A stretch of DNA of 56,778 nucleotides, from contig NZ_JAGGPK010000001.1 in the NCBI RefSeq assembly GCF_018613855.1, forward strand, positions 1-56,778. Direction: 5' to 3'. Below are positions 33,026-40,529 of the stretch, in pieces. Made by a program: the position numbers and the translations under genes. This DNA is from Arthrobacter sp. ISL-30 (GTDB lineage Bacteria > Actinomycetota > Actinomycetes > Actinomycetales > Micrococcaceae). Under the pieces are notes generated by a model, which was not told the origin of the DNA, ran no database searches, and saw only the letters and a program-made list of their open reading frames with translations. Each line of letters starts with the position of its first letter. Position 1 is the first letter of the stretch.

Positions 33026-34630
33026 GTGCTCGAACACACTCTCCGGCCGCCGCGCCTGTCGCTGGCAGGCCAGTACCTTGCGTTGCAATTGCTGATCGTC
33101 CTGGCAGTGCTCGTGGGTGTCGTGGCGATATCGCTCGCCCAGTCGGCGCAGGCCTTCGAACGGGTCGAGGGCCGGCGGGCGCTTTCCGCCGCCGAATCCG
33201 TCGCGGCCATGCCGGTTGTCCGGTCACTCCTTCCAGGAGCGGAACCTAAGCTGGGCGCCGCCCTCCCGGCCGTGGCCGAATCGGCCCGAACCGTCTCCGG
33301 ATCCAGTTTCGTCACCTTGGCCAAGCCGGACCTCACCATCCTCACATCACCGGATCCCTCCAGGCTCGGCCGGTCCCTGGAGCTGGGGGACAGTGATGTC
33401 CGCAGCGGGCGGTCTTGGACAGGGACCGTCAGCATGGACGGCATCGTGTCCATGGTGGCGCACGTGCCGGTCCTGGACGACGCCGGCTCCATGGTGGGGA
33501 TCGTCGCCGTCGGACGTGAATACCCTTCCCTGTGGGAGCGCCTTGGCGACGCCGCGCCCAACCTGCTCGCGTACGTAAGCGTCTCCCTGGCTTTGGGGAC
33601 GGTGGGTTCGCTGCTCCTCTCCCGGCGCGTGAAACGTCAGACCCTCGGGATGGAACCGGACGAGATCGCCGGGCTGGTGGAGCACCGGGAGGCGTTGGTC
33701 CACGGCGTGAAGGAGGGGGTCATCGCGCTGGACCCGCAAGAACGCATCACGGTGGCAAATGACAGTGCCCGCGAGTTCCTGCACCTGCCTGAGGACTGCG
33801 TCGGACGGAAACTGGAGGATCTGGGGGTGAGTGGCCAGCTGCGTGAGGAGCTGACAACCGAGCAGCCGGATCCTGACCGCCTGGTGCTTGTTGGAGAACG
33901 GATGGTGGTGCTCAACCGGAAACCCATGGTTTCGCGCGGGCGGATCATCGGCTCAGTAACCACGTTGCGGGACCGGACCGAGCTGTCCAGCCTGGAGAAG
34001 GAGTTGGGCGCCACCCGGACCACTACGGACACCCTGCGTGCCCAGACCCACGAGTTCGCCAACCAGCTGCACACCATCTCCGGGCTAATCCAGCTGGGCG
34101 AATACGATGAGGTGGTGAATTTCGTCGACGGCGTGAGCCACAGCCGAAACAGGCTCCAGGATGACGTCACGACCAGGATCAATGACCCCGCGCTCGCGGC
34201 CCTCCTGATCGCCAAGACCAGCCTGGCTGCCGAGCGGGCCGTCAGCCTGCAGCTCGACGACGAATCCTCCCTCGGGCGGGTGGACGAACAGCTGTCTCGG
34301 GATCTGACAACCGTTGTAGGCAACCTCGTGGACAATGCCATGGATGCAGTGTCGGGGGTGCCGAATGCGGCGGTTCGGGTGGGAGTGGCTGACGAGGCGG
34401 ACCGGGTGCTGGTGACGGTCCGGGATTCCGGCCCTGGCGTGCCCAACGACCGCTTTGAGGACATCTTCCGCCAGGGCTTCAGCACCAAGGCGGTGAACGG
34501 CGACGGCGGCCGCGGCTTTGGCCTCGCCCTCACCCGGCTAGTATGTCTGAGGCGCGGCGGTGAAGTGGGGGTCCGCAACGAAGACGGCGCCGTATTCACC
34601 GCCAGCCTACGGAAGCGGAGTCCGGCATGA
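33026..34630 (+). CDS. CitA/DcuS-type sensor histidine kinase
   Basis: A 534-residue membrane sensor for di- or tricarboxylates. A first helix (about 18-38), an extracellular PDC/CitA-like sensor (about 40-175) and a second helix (about 185-203) lead to a cytoplasmic PAS domain and kinase core. The predicted phosphorylated histidine is His342 in THEFANQLHTISG, the CitA/DcuS-type box. N-box NLVDNAMDAV and GGRGFGLAL complete the ATPase domain. GTG 33026 has GAAGGA upstream. Divergent from tctCBA and coupled (ATGA) to its response regulator. Confidence 0.93.
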   Translation: MLEHTLRPPRLSLAGQYLALQLLIVLAVLVGVVAISLAQSAQAFERVEGRRALSAAESVAAMPVVRSLLPGAEPKLGAALPAVAESARTVSGSSFVTLAKPDLTILTSPDPSRLGRSLELGDSDVRSGRSWTGTVSMDGIVSMVAHVPVLDDAGSMVGIVAVGREYPSLWERLGDAAPNLLAYVSVSLALGTVGSLLLSRRVKRQTLGMEPDEIAGLVEHREALVHGVKEGVIALDPQERITVANDSAREFLHLPEDCVGRKLEDLGVSGQLREELTTEQPDPDRLVLVGERMVVLNRKPMVSRGRIIGSVTTLRDRTELSSLEKELGATRTTTDTLRAQTHEFANQLHTISGLIQLGEYDEVVNFVDGVSHSRNRLQDDVTTRINDPALAALLIAKTSLAAERAVSLQLDDESSLGRVDEQLSRDLTTVVGNLVDNAMDAVSGVPNAAVRVGVADEADRVLVTVRDSGPGVPNDRFEDIFRQGFSTKAVNGDGGRGFGLALTRLVCLRRGGEVGVRNEDGAVFTASLRKRSPA

Positions 34631-35301
34631 TCAAGGTCCTGATAGTCGATGACGACTTCATGGTGGCCAAGGTGCACTCGGGCTTCGTCCGGCAAACACC
34701 CGGATTCAGTGTTGTGGGCGTGGCCCACACGGGAGCCCAGGCAGTTGAAGAGGCCCGCCGCCTGCAGCCGGACCTGGTGCTGCTGGACATCCATTTGCCG
34801 GACATCAGCGGGCTGGACCTGCTGCAGCAGCTGCGCGAGGCGGTACCCGAGCTGGACGTCCTGGTGATCAGCGCCGCCCGCGAGGTGGACACCGTGCGGC
34901 GTGCACTGCGCGGCGGAATCGTGCACTACTTGATGAAGCCGTTCTCCGCAGACGACCTGCGCGAACGCCTGGAACATTACCTTCAGGCGTACCGTCCGCT
35001 CACTTCCTCAAAAAGCACCGCGGAGCAGGCCGATGTGAACAGGGTCTTCGGCCTCAGCCAGCAGGAGCGTCCGCTCCCGAAGGGGTGCAGCGTGGAAACA
35101 CTTCATCTTGTGGAGCAGCTGCTGCGAGATGCGGGCACGGATCTGTCGGCAACTGAAGCCGCTGATGCGCTAGGAACTTCCCGGGTGAGTGCCCGACGCT
35201 ATCTCGAATACTTGAGCGAAGAGGGCCGGGTGACGGTGCAGCTCCGCTATGGCGGAATCGGAAGGCCGGAGCGGCGATACGCCTGGCGGAAGGCCGGCTA
35301 G
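34627..35301 (+). CDS. CitB/DcuR-type response regulator
   Basis: A 224-residue regulator. The receiver domain has acidic pocket D8-D10, phospho-acceptor Asp54 in LLDIHLPD and Lys104 in LMKPF. The C-terminal HTH (about 150-215) shows the CitB/DcuR pattern ATEAADALGTSRVSARRYLEYL. It overlaps the sensor kinase stop by four bases. It probably activates tctCBA on the other strand in response to its carboxylate substrate; the inverted repeat at 32832-32847 is a candidate site. It converges with the phosphate transporter gene, nine bases away. Confidence 0.94.
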   Translation: MIKVLIVDDDFMVAKVHSGFVRQTPGFSVVGVAHTGAQAVEEARRLQPDLVLLDIHLPDISGLDLLQQLREAVPELDVLVISAAREVDTVRRALRGGIVHYLMKPFSADDLRERLEHYLQAYRPLTSSKSTAEQADVNRVFGLSQQERPLPKGCSVETLHLVEQLLRDAGTDLSATEAADALGTSRVSARRYLEYLSEEGRVTVQLRYGGIGRPERRYAWRKAG

Positions 35302-35310
35302 GACCGTCGA

Positions 35311-36321
35311 CTACGTCAGCGGCGAGGACGCGAGCCCGAAGATGAAGGCCACGGCACCCGTGACCAATGGGGTCAGGAGCCAAAAAGTCAGGACCCTGAA
35401 GGTCAGCCTCCGGTTCGTGGCGGCGAAGCGCTGGTTTGTTCCAGCGCCGAGGGTAGCCGAAGTCACTGTATGGGTTGACGAGATGGGCCAGTGAAGGCCA
35501 ATGGCTCCTAGGAACAGGATCAGTGAACTATAGATCTGCGCCACGGAGCCGCGGAGGGGGTCGATGCGGATCAGCCGATACCCCAGCGTGTGCGAGATGC
35601 GCCAGCCGCCAAAGAGCGTCCCGGCTGTGAGCATCACGGAGGTGAGCAGGGCAACCCAGAGGGGAACCTCTCCGCCGTCGTACATTCCACCCGCAAGGAG
35701 CGCCAGAAGCAGGACGGCGGCAGTCCGCTGACCATCCTGCAGCCCATGGCCGAAAGCCAGGGCCGCGGTGGACACGGCCTGCATGCTGCGGAAGCGGCGG
35801 TTGATCACCGCCGGCTGTGTGTAGCGCGCCGCCCACGTGACCGGCCACACCAGGAGGTAGGAGCCAATGAACGCGATCATGGGGGAAAGCAGCAGCGGAA
35901 GAACCACCTGGTAGAGGAGGGACTCGTCCACGCCCCCGACGACGCTGCCGTCGATGATCACGCTGGCAACGCCCGCGCCGAACAGCCCGCCCACCAGTGC
36001 ATGGGTGGACGACGACGGGATGCCCCGCCACCAGGCGTAGATGCCCCACAGGATGGCACTGGCCAGCCCGGAGGCCAGCAAGGCCAGCCCGCTGCTCCCG
36101 GCGGGAATGGAAATCCACGTACGGGCAACCGTCAGGGCCAGGGCAGTGCTGAGCCATGCTCCGACGAAGTTGAAGAGTGCGGCCAGCAGCACAGCAATCG
36201 ACGGCGTCAGCGCTCGCGTCCGGACGGAGAGCGCGACGGCGTTAGAGGCATCCCGGAAGCCGTTGAGGAAGGCAAAGCCCGCGGCCAGCCCGACCACCAG
36301 GACGAAGAAGGCGCCCGTCAC
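35311..36321 (-). CDS. pitA: PiT-family inorganic phosphate transporter
   Basis: A 336-residue membrane symporter for metal-phosphate with about ten helices. The family signatures are present as inverted halves: GFRDASNAVA (21-30) and, late in the protein, GLHWPISSTHTVTSATLGAG. IPSSSTHALVGG in the first half mirrors the latter. It works at high phosphate, complementing pstSCAB at 20-24 kb. The start lies one base after the DUF47 stop, so the two are one operon. Confidence 0.92.
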   Translation of the reverse strand: MTGAFFVLVVGLAAGFAFLNGFRDASNAVALSVRTRALTPSIAVLLAALFNFVGAWLSTALALTVARTWISIPAGSSGLALLASGLASAILWGIYAWWRGIPSSSTHALVGGLFGAGVASVIIDGSVVGGVDESLLYQVVLPLLLSPMIAFIGSYLLVWPVTWAARYTQPAVINRRFRSMQAVSTAALAFGHGLQDGQRTAAVLLLALLAGGMYDGGEVPLWVALLTSVMLTAGTLFGGWRISHTLGYRLIRIDPLRGSVAQIYSSLILFLGAIGLHWPISSTHTVTSATLGAGTNQRFAATNRRLTFRVLTFWLLTPLVTGAVAFIFGLASSPLT

Positions 36322-36322
36322 C

Positions 36323-37066
36323 TCAGGATTCCTTGACGATGATGCTGCCTACCTGCGTGGCCACGCGGCGCATGTCCTTGGTGACGTCAACCAACTGGTT
36401 GGCGACGTCCCGGTGGCGCGCGTACTGGGTGGATTTCATGTCCTTGAGCATGTCTGCCACCCAGATCCGGTGCGTCCGCTCTGCCCGCTTTGCCAGGCGC
36501 AGGATCTCGATCCAGTAGTCCTCGAGCTCGTCGAGGTCCTCGAGCCGCAGCATGGCCTCCACGGTTAGTTCGGCCTGGCGGCTGATGATTTCCAGTTGGT
36601 CGGCGGCCCTCTTGGGCAGCCGTTCGAGTCTGTAGAGCGAGACGAGTTCCGCTGCGGCGTCCAGTTTCTCCATGGCCTCATTGAGGTAGCGGGAGAGCGC
36701 GTACATGTCTTCCCGTGGCAAGGGATTCACGAAGCTGGTGCGCATGTGGGTCAGGAGGGCGAAGTGCAATTCCGTGGACTTGGCCTCGTGATTGTGCATG
36801 TCCTCAACGAGCCGTTCGTGGTCCGTGGCAGCTGCCCCAAGGATCTCGGAGAGGGTTCCGGTGCCTGCAGTAATTTGCTCGGCCATCTGGGACAGCAGAT
36901 TCAGCCCGGCGGGTTCCTGGGGGAAGAGGCGCAGCTTCAAATTTTTTCCGGTTTCGGGAGGACGGACTGGAATCGACGTGACCGGGGTCGCCGGCCGTGC
37001 GTTACGTGACGTCTCCCCATGGACAGTCATCAGTTTAGCGTGGCTGATGAAGCTGGCTGGGCGCAT
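36323..37066 (-). CDS. DUF47 (PhoU-like) partner of the PiT transporter
   Basis: A 247-residue soluble, all-helical DUF47 protein. The typical start of the fold, KLRLFPQEPAGLNLLSQMA, begins near residue 43. Repeated helices with DHERLVEDMHNHEAKSTELHFALLTHM and RTHRIWVADMLKD carry conserved Glu, Asp and His that bind metals in PhoU-like proteins. Members are encoded next to PiT transporters and are thought to control them. The start is uncertain: ATG 37066 and ATG 37030 are both in frame, neither has a clear ribosome site, and residues 1-42 are not family-like. Confidence 0.88.
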   Translation of the reverse strand: MRPASFISHAKLMTVHGETSRNARPATPVTSIPVRPPETGKNLKLRLFPQEPAGLNLLSQMAEQITAGTGTLSEILGAAATDHERLVEDMHNHEAKSTELHFALLTHMRTSFVNPLPREDMYALSRYLNEAMEKLDAAAELVSLYRLERLPKRAADQLEIISRQAELTVEAMLRLEDLDELEDYWIEILRLAKRAERTHRIWVADMLKDMKSTQYARHRDVANQLVDVTKDMRRVATQVGSIIVKES

Positions 37067-37186
37067 AAAAATGGTGCCGAACCGGATACGCCTCTCGGCG
37101 GTAGGCCGCTCGAAGCGGCTGTAAGTTGAAGCCCGGGGGTTTCGCGGTTCGACACCAGTTTCAGTGTTCTACGGAGCTGGAGCTAA

Positions 37187-37198
37187 GTCAACATTGAC
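37187..37198. promoter_or_regulatory. Small palindrome upstream of the DUF47-pit operon
   Basis: GTCAA-CA-TTGAC (5-2-5 perfect inverted repeat) about 120 bases before the DUF47 start, in a gap otherwise without structure apart from a GCCGCT-CGA-AGCGGC stem near 37104. It could be an operator; no regulator is known. Confidence 0.3.
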
Positions 37199-37239
37199 AG
37201 ACAAGCCCGCAAGTGGCAGTCGTTTTGCTCTCGGTCAGG

Positions 37240-37899
37240 CTAGTCCAGCTCACCCAGCCGCCAGGCATTGGCCGCATGCTCGAGGTCCTCTGCGGTCTTC
37301 ACCAACAGATGCGAACTCCGGGTCAATTTGCTCGCATGGCGCTCGTTGGAGTGCTCGGCACCGTCTGCCAAGGTGGCCTGTCCCAGCGCAACGACCCGGC
37401 AGAAAGCGGCGGATCGTTCCAGCGCGACGTCGAAGTCGCCGTCGAAGGCCCCGGAGAGGATGGCGTCAGCCATGGTCTTCATTTCCTCCGCCCCGGGCGG
37501 CTCTGCGGCTCCCGCCACCACATTGGACACCTGGGCCGTGTCACGGCCGGCCTTGAAGTACAAGGAAATGCGCTCGGGGTCCTGCACCGTGGCGGCGCGA
37601 ATCGCGTAGAGGCGCCACAGGGCACCGGGCAATGAACGTGCAGGGCTTTCCGCCCACATTTCGGCGATGGCGTCCAGGCCCTGTTCGTCCGCCAGCTTGA
37701 CGAGCCTGCGGGTGACCTTGGGATCGTCACTGTCCCGGCCCCGGCGCACTAGCGCCTGGGCAGCCAAGTGGGCGGCCTCAGAGACCCGGGCGGGGTCCGC
37801 ACCCCCGGCGAACGGTTCAAAATCGATGGGCGCGAAGGGCTTCGGCTTATGGTGCCGCGGTGCTCCGCCCTTAGCGCTGAATCCTGCTTGCTCGCTCAT
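37240..37899 (-). CDS. Conserved hypothetical protein
   Basis: A 219-residue soluble protein, mainly helical, rich in Ala, Arg and Glu. The N-terminal 40 residues are Lys/Pro/His-rich (KGGAPRHHKPKPFAPIDFEPF), then comes a helical body. No catalytic or metal motif is evident and I do not recognise the family; Arthrobacter homologues are often labelled DNA-binding, which I cannot confirm. The frame is open to 38028, but ATG 37899 is preferred with TAGCGT seven bases upstream. Its 5' side lies before the tRNA-Lys gene on the opposite strand. Confidence 0.72.
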   Translation of the reverse strand: MSEQAGFSAKGGAPRHHKPKPFAPIDFEPFAGGADPARVSEAAHLAAQALVRRGRDSDDPKVTRRLVKLADEQGLDAIAEMWAESPARSLPGALWRLYAIRAATVQDPERISLYFKAGRDTAQVSNVVAGAAEPPGAEEMKTMADAILSGAFDGDFDVALERSAAFCRVVALGQATLADGAEHSNERHASKLTRSSHLLVKTAEDLEHAANAWRLGELD

Positions 37900-37906
37900 G
37901 GCACCC

Positions 37907-37912
37907 ACGCTA
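37907..37912 (-). promoter_or_regulatory. Probable -10 hexamer of a leaderless promoter
   Basis: TAGCGT on the minus strand, seven bases before the ATG at 37899. An AGGAG also exists 13 bases upstream of the ATG, so leadered translation is not excluded. Confidence 0.4.
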
Positions 37913-38064
37913 CTCCTGAGCATGATGGTGGTCGAGTACGGGTTTCCGGCCCAAATCCGACGGTCCTTCTGCGCGACGCGGCTGCCGACTGCTGGGCCCG
38001 TACTCTCGTTCCGGAACACTCCCGGCATTGCGGTAGAGTATCTAACGTCCAGAAATGGATGCAG

Positions 38065-38137
38065 GGGCCTTTAGCTCAGTTGGTAGAGCATCGGACTTTT
38101 AATCCGCGGGTCGTGGGTTCGAATCCCACAGGGCCCA
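38065..38137 (+). tRNA. tRNA-Lys (anticodon TTT)
   Basis: A 73-base cloverleaf. The acceptor stem GGGCCTT pairs with AGGGCCC, the D arm is GCTCAGTTGGTAGAGC, the anticodon loop CTTTTAA has TTT at 38098-38100, and the T arm is GTGGGTTCGAATCCCAC. The discriminator is A and CCA is not encoded (ACCC follows). A terminator lies eight bases downstream. No integrase or att-like duplication is seen beside it. Confidence 0.97.
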
Positions 38138-38144
38138 CCCTTAC

Positions 38145-38184
38145 GCAGGTCAGGAGCACGTGGCTTCTGGCCTGCTTTTCTTTT
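38145..38184 (+). terminator. Rho-independent terminator of tRNA-Lys
   Basis: A 12-pair stem GCAGGTCAGGAG / CTTCTGGCCTGC (38145-38156 and 38164-38175, two G-U pairs) followed by TTTTCTTTT. Confidence 0.88.
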
Positions 38185-38487
38185 GCGCTCCCTGCCGGGC
38201 TTCCTTGTCTTGATGCGCATGCGGCGTTTTGTGTACGCGGCCGGCGGCGGTCCGGCACCATATCAGGGACGAACCGCCGCCGTCTGCGTCCGGGGCCTCC
38301 CCCATGGAGGCTGCCCACTTCGGAGGCTCTTGGAAGGTTCCGCGACGCCTTTTAATGGTAAGCCTGCTTACTAGCCTTGGTCACCAGGTGGGCGAACGAA
38401 TCTCCAGGCCCTACCGCTGACGGGATCTTTTCCCTACGGCCATAGGATGTTGGCAGGCAGGATTTGGGCTAGGGAGAGGTTGATCGG
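38185..38487. other. Intergenic region between tRNA-Lys and the LacI gene
   Basis: About 300 bases with only spurious short frames. It contains the palindrome at 38358-38371, a possible -10 TAGGAT at 38443-38448 and the LacI ribosome site AGGGAGAGG at 38471-38479. Nothing else is recognised. Confidence 0.55.
38358..38371. promoter_or_regulatory. Palindrome GTAAGC-CT-GCTTAC
   Basis: A perfect 6-2-6 inverted repeat, about 72 bases before the possible -10 of the LacI gene. Its form suits a TetR- or MarR-type dimeric regulator, but no such gene is in the window. Confidence 0.4.
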
Positions 38488-39501
38488 GTGGTGAGCAACA
38501 GTGGACGGCGTTTGCCAAGGCTGGAAGACGTCGCGGAACGGGCAGGTGTGTCGCACCAGACCGTTTCGCGGGTCGTCAACAACCATCCCAACGTCAGCAG
38601 CAAGACCCGTGAACGTGTCGAGGCTGTCATCGCGGAGCTCGGCTACCGGAGGAACATCGCCGCGAGGTCGCTCGTAACGCGGCGCTCGCAGACCATCGGC
38701 GTCCTTGGCAGCGAACTCCCGCAGTACGGTCCGGCGAACACACTCCTCGGCGTCCAGCAGGCAGCCCGGGAGGCCGGGTATTTCGTCAGCATCGCCGCCC
38801 TTAAGGATGGCGGCCCCGAATCCCTTGGAGACGCAGTACACCACTTCATGGACCAGGGCGTGGACGGAATTGTGGCGCTTGTGCCGCACGCGGAAACCCT
38901 GCAGGCCCTGGATGCACTGAAACTTGACCTGCCCGTTGTGGTTGTCGGGTCAAGTGGTGAGGGTCGCTTCAGCGGGGCCATGGTGGACCAGAAGCTCGGC
39001 GCGCGGCTGGCCGTCGCCCATCTGATTGAACAGGGCCACAAGCGTATCGGCCATATTGCCGGCCCCCAGGATTGGACCGACGGCGCCGTCCGCGCTGAAG
39101 GCTGGCGCGAAGCCCTCGGCGAAGCCGGCTTGCCCGCCGATCTGTTCATCGAAGGCGACTGGAGCGCCGGCAGCGGCTACAGCATCGGCAAGAAACTTGC
39201 CATCAAGCGTTCCTCTACGGCCATCTTCGTGGGCAACGACCAGATGGCCCTGGGGCTGCTGCGGGCCTTCGGCGAGGCCGGGGTTCGCGTCCCGCAGGAC
39301 GTCTCTGTGGTTGGTTTCGATGACCAGCCTGAGGCGGGCTACTTCACGCCTCCACTCACCACGATCCGCCAGGACTTCGAAGAGCTCGGGCGCCGCTGCA
39401 TGGACCTGATGCTTGGGCTGCTGGAGGACGGCTCTGGAACCAGTACCACTGTTGTGGAGCCAAAAATCGTGGTGCGGGAGAGCACCGCCCCGCCAGCGTA
39501 G
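38488..39501 (+). CDS. LacI-family transcriptional regulator
   Basis: A 337-residue repressor. The HTH (about 9-30) reads LPRLEDVAERAGVSHQTVSRVV, with hinge helix NIAARSLVTRRSQTIGVL. The periplasmic-binding-like effector domain has the usual TAIFVGNDQMALGLLRAF and VSVVGFDDQPEAGYFTPPLTTIRQ. The start is GTG 38488, with a GTG codon next to it and AGGGAGAGG upstream. The effector is unknown. LacI-type operators occur in the window before araB and before the first GH43 gene, making this protein a candidate though not an adjacent one. Confidence 0.93.
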   Translation: MVSNSGRRLPRLEDVAERAGVSHQTVSRVVNNHPNVSSKTRERVEAVIAELGYRRNIAARSLVTRRSQTIGVLGSELPQYGPANTLLGVQQAAREAGYFVSIAALKDGGPESLGDAVHHFMDQGVDGIVALVPHAETLQALDALKLDLPVVVVGSSGEGRFSGAMVDQKLGARLAVAHLIEQGHKRIGHIAGPQDWTDGAVRAEGWREALGEAGLPADLFIEGDWSAGSGYSIGKKLAIKRSSTAIFVGNDQMALGLLRAFGEAGVRVPQDVSVVGFDDQPEAGYFTPPLTTIRQDFEELGRRCMDLMLGLLEDGSGTSTTVVEPKIVVRESTAPPA

Positions 39502-39552
39502 GTTAACTGCTGCCGGCCCGGCGCAGATAATGCACTGATCCCCGCTCGGCTG

Positions 39553-39558
39553 TACTTT
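39553..39558 (+). promoter_or_regulatory. Probable -10 hexamer before the CDF leader frame
   Basis: TACTTT with six bases to the ATG at 39565, the spacing seen at several other starts in this window. Confidence 0.4.
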
Positions 39559-39564
39559 AGGTTC

Positions 39565-39612
39565 ATGGGACGTCAACCTGTTGCCGTACGGGTTCCCGGG
39601 AGGAACGCATGA
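39565..39612 (+). CDS. 15-codon leader ORF coupled to the CDF exporter gene
   Basis: Encodes MGRQPVAVRVPGRNA and ends in a TGA that overlaps the exporter ATG at 39609 as ATGA. The TACTTT hexamer six bases upstream would make this ATG the first codon of a leaderless mRNA. The ribosome site of the exporter (GGGAGGA, 39598-39604) lies inside the leader. The arrangement suggests that translation of the leader influences initiation of the exporter. Whether the peptide itself matters is unknown. Confidence 0.45.
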   Translation: MGRQPVAVRVPGRNA

Positions 39613-40529
39613 GCGGACACGACCACGGACACGGCCATGGCGGTGACGCAGCGGCGCAGCGCGGGAAACTCATTGCTGTCTTGTGCATCACGGCAGTGGT
39701 CATGGTGGCGGAAATCGTGGGATCGCTTCTTACCGGGAGCCTCGCGCTCCTGGCCGATGCCGGCCACATGTTCACGGACGCTGCAGGGCTGCTGATTGCC
39801 CTGATCGCGGCCTCCCTCGCACTGAAACCGGCCACCGCCAAACGGACGTGGGGTTATCAGCGCGCGGAAATCGTTGCCGCTGCCGGACAGGCCGCCCTCC
39901 TGCTGGGCGTGGGCGGATTCGTCATCATCGAAGGGGTCCGAAGGCTCATCGAGCCACCCGAGATCGGCGGATCCGCGATGCTGTGGTTCGGGATAATCGG
40001 GCTGGCAGGCAACGCGGTTGCCCTGATCATTCTGGCCTCGGGGCGGCACCATAATTTCAACATGAAGGCCGCCTTCCTCGAGGTGCTGAACGATGCCCTG
40101 GGCTCGGCCGCCGTGATCGCGGCCGCGATCATCATCTCCCTCACGGGCTGGGTGCAGGCTGACGCCGTCGTCTCCCTGCTCATCGGGGCGCTGATAATCC
40201 CCCGCACGCTCAGGCTGCTCCGCGACACAGTCAACGTGCTTATGGAAAATGCTCCGCAGGGGCTGGACATGGCCAAGGTCCGGGAACACATCCTTGCCCT
40301 GCCGCACGTCATTGATGTCCACGACCTGCATGCCTCCCTCGTCGCCTCCGGAACGCCGATCCTCTCGGCCCATGTCACCGTCCAGGACGGCTGCATGAGG
40401 GATGGACACGCTGCAACGATTCTCGCCGACCTGCAGCGCTGTGTGGCCGAGCACTTTGACGTCAGCGTGGAACACTCGACCTTCCAGATCGAACCTGCCG
40501 CCCACCGCGATCAGGAAAGCATGCACTAG
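39609..40529 (+). CDS. Cation diffusion facilitator (CDF) metal exporter
   Basis: A 306-residue CzcD/ZitB-like exporter with six membrane helices and a C-terminal cytoplasmic ferredoxin-like domain. A His-rich N-terminus (GHDHGHGHGG) may bind metal. TM2 carries DAGHMFTD (Asp50, His53, Asp57). In TM5 the usual HxxxD is ExxxD (Glu158 and Asp162 in EVLNDALGS), which could change ion preference. GGGAGGA precedes ATG 39609. It probably exports zinc or a similar divalent ion for protons. Confidence 0.92.
   Translation: MSGHDHGHGHGGDAAAQRGKLIAVLCITAVVMVAEIVGSLLTGSLALLADAGHMFTDAAGLLIALIAASLALKPATAKRTWGYQRAEIVAAAGQAALLLGVGGFVIIEGVRRLIEPPEIGGSAMLWFGIIGLAGNAVALIILASGRHHNFNMKAAFLEVLNDALGSAAVIAAAIIISLTGWVQADAVVSLLIGALIIPRTLRLLRDTVNVLMENAPQGLDMAKVREHILALPHVIDVHDLHASLVASGTPILSAHVTVQDGCMRDGHAATILADLQRCVAEHFDVSVEHSTFQIEPAAHRDQESMH

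Noticed and set aside
38183..38374. 63-codon frame after tRNA-Lys
   Set aside because: Starts inside the tRNA terminator, has no ribosome site and several competing frames of equal quality.
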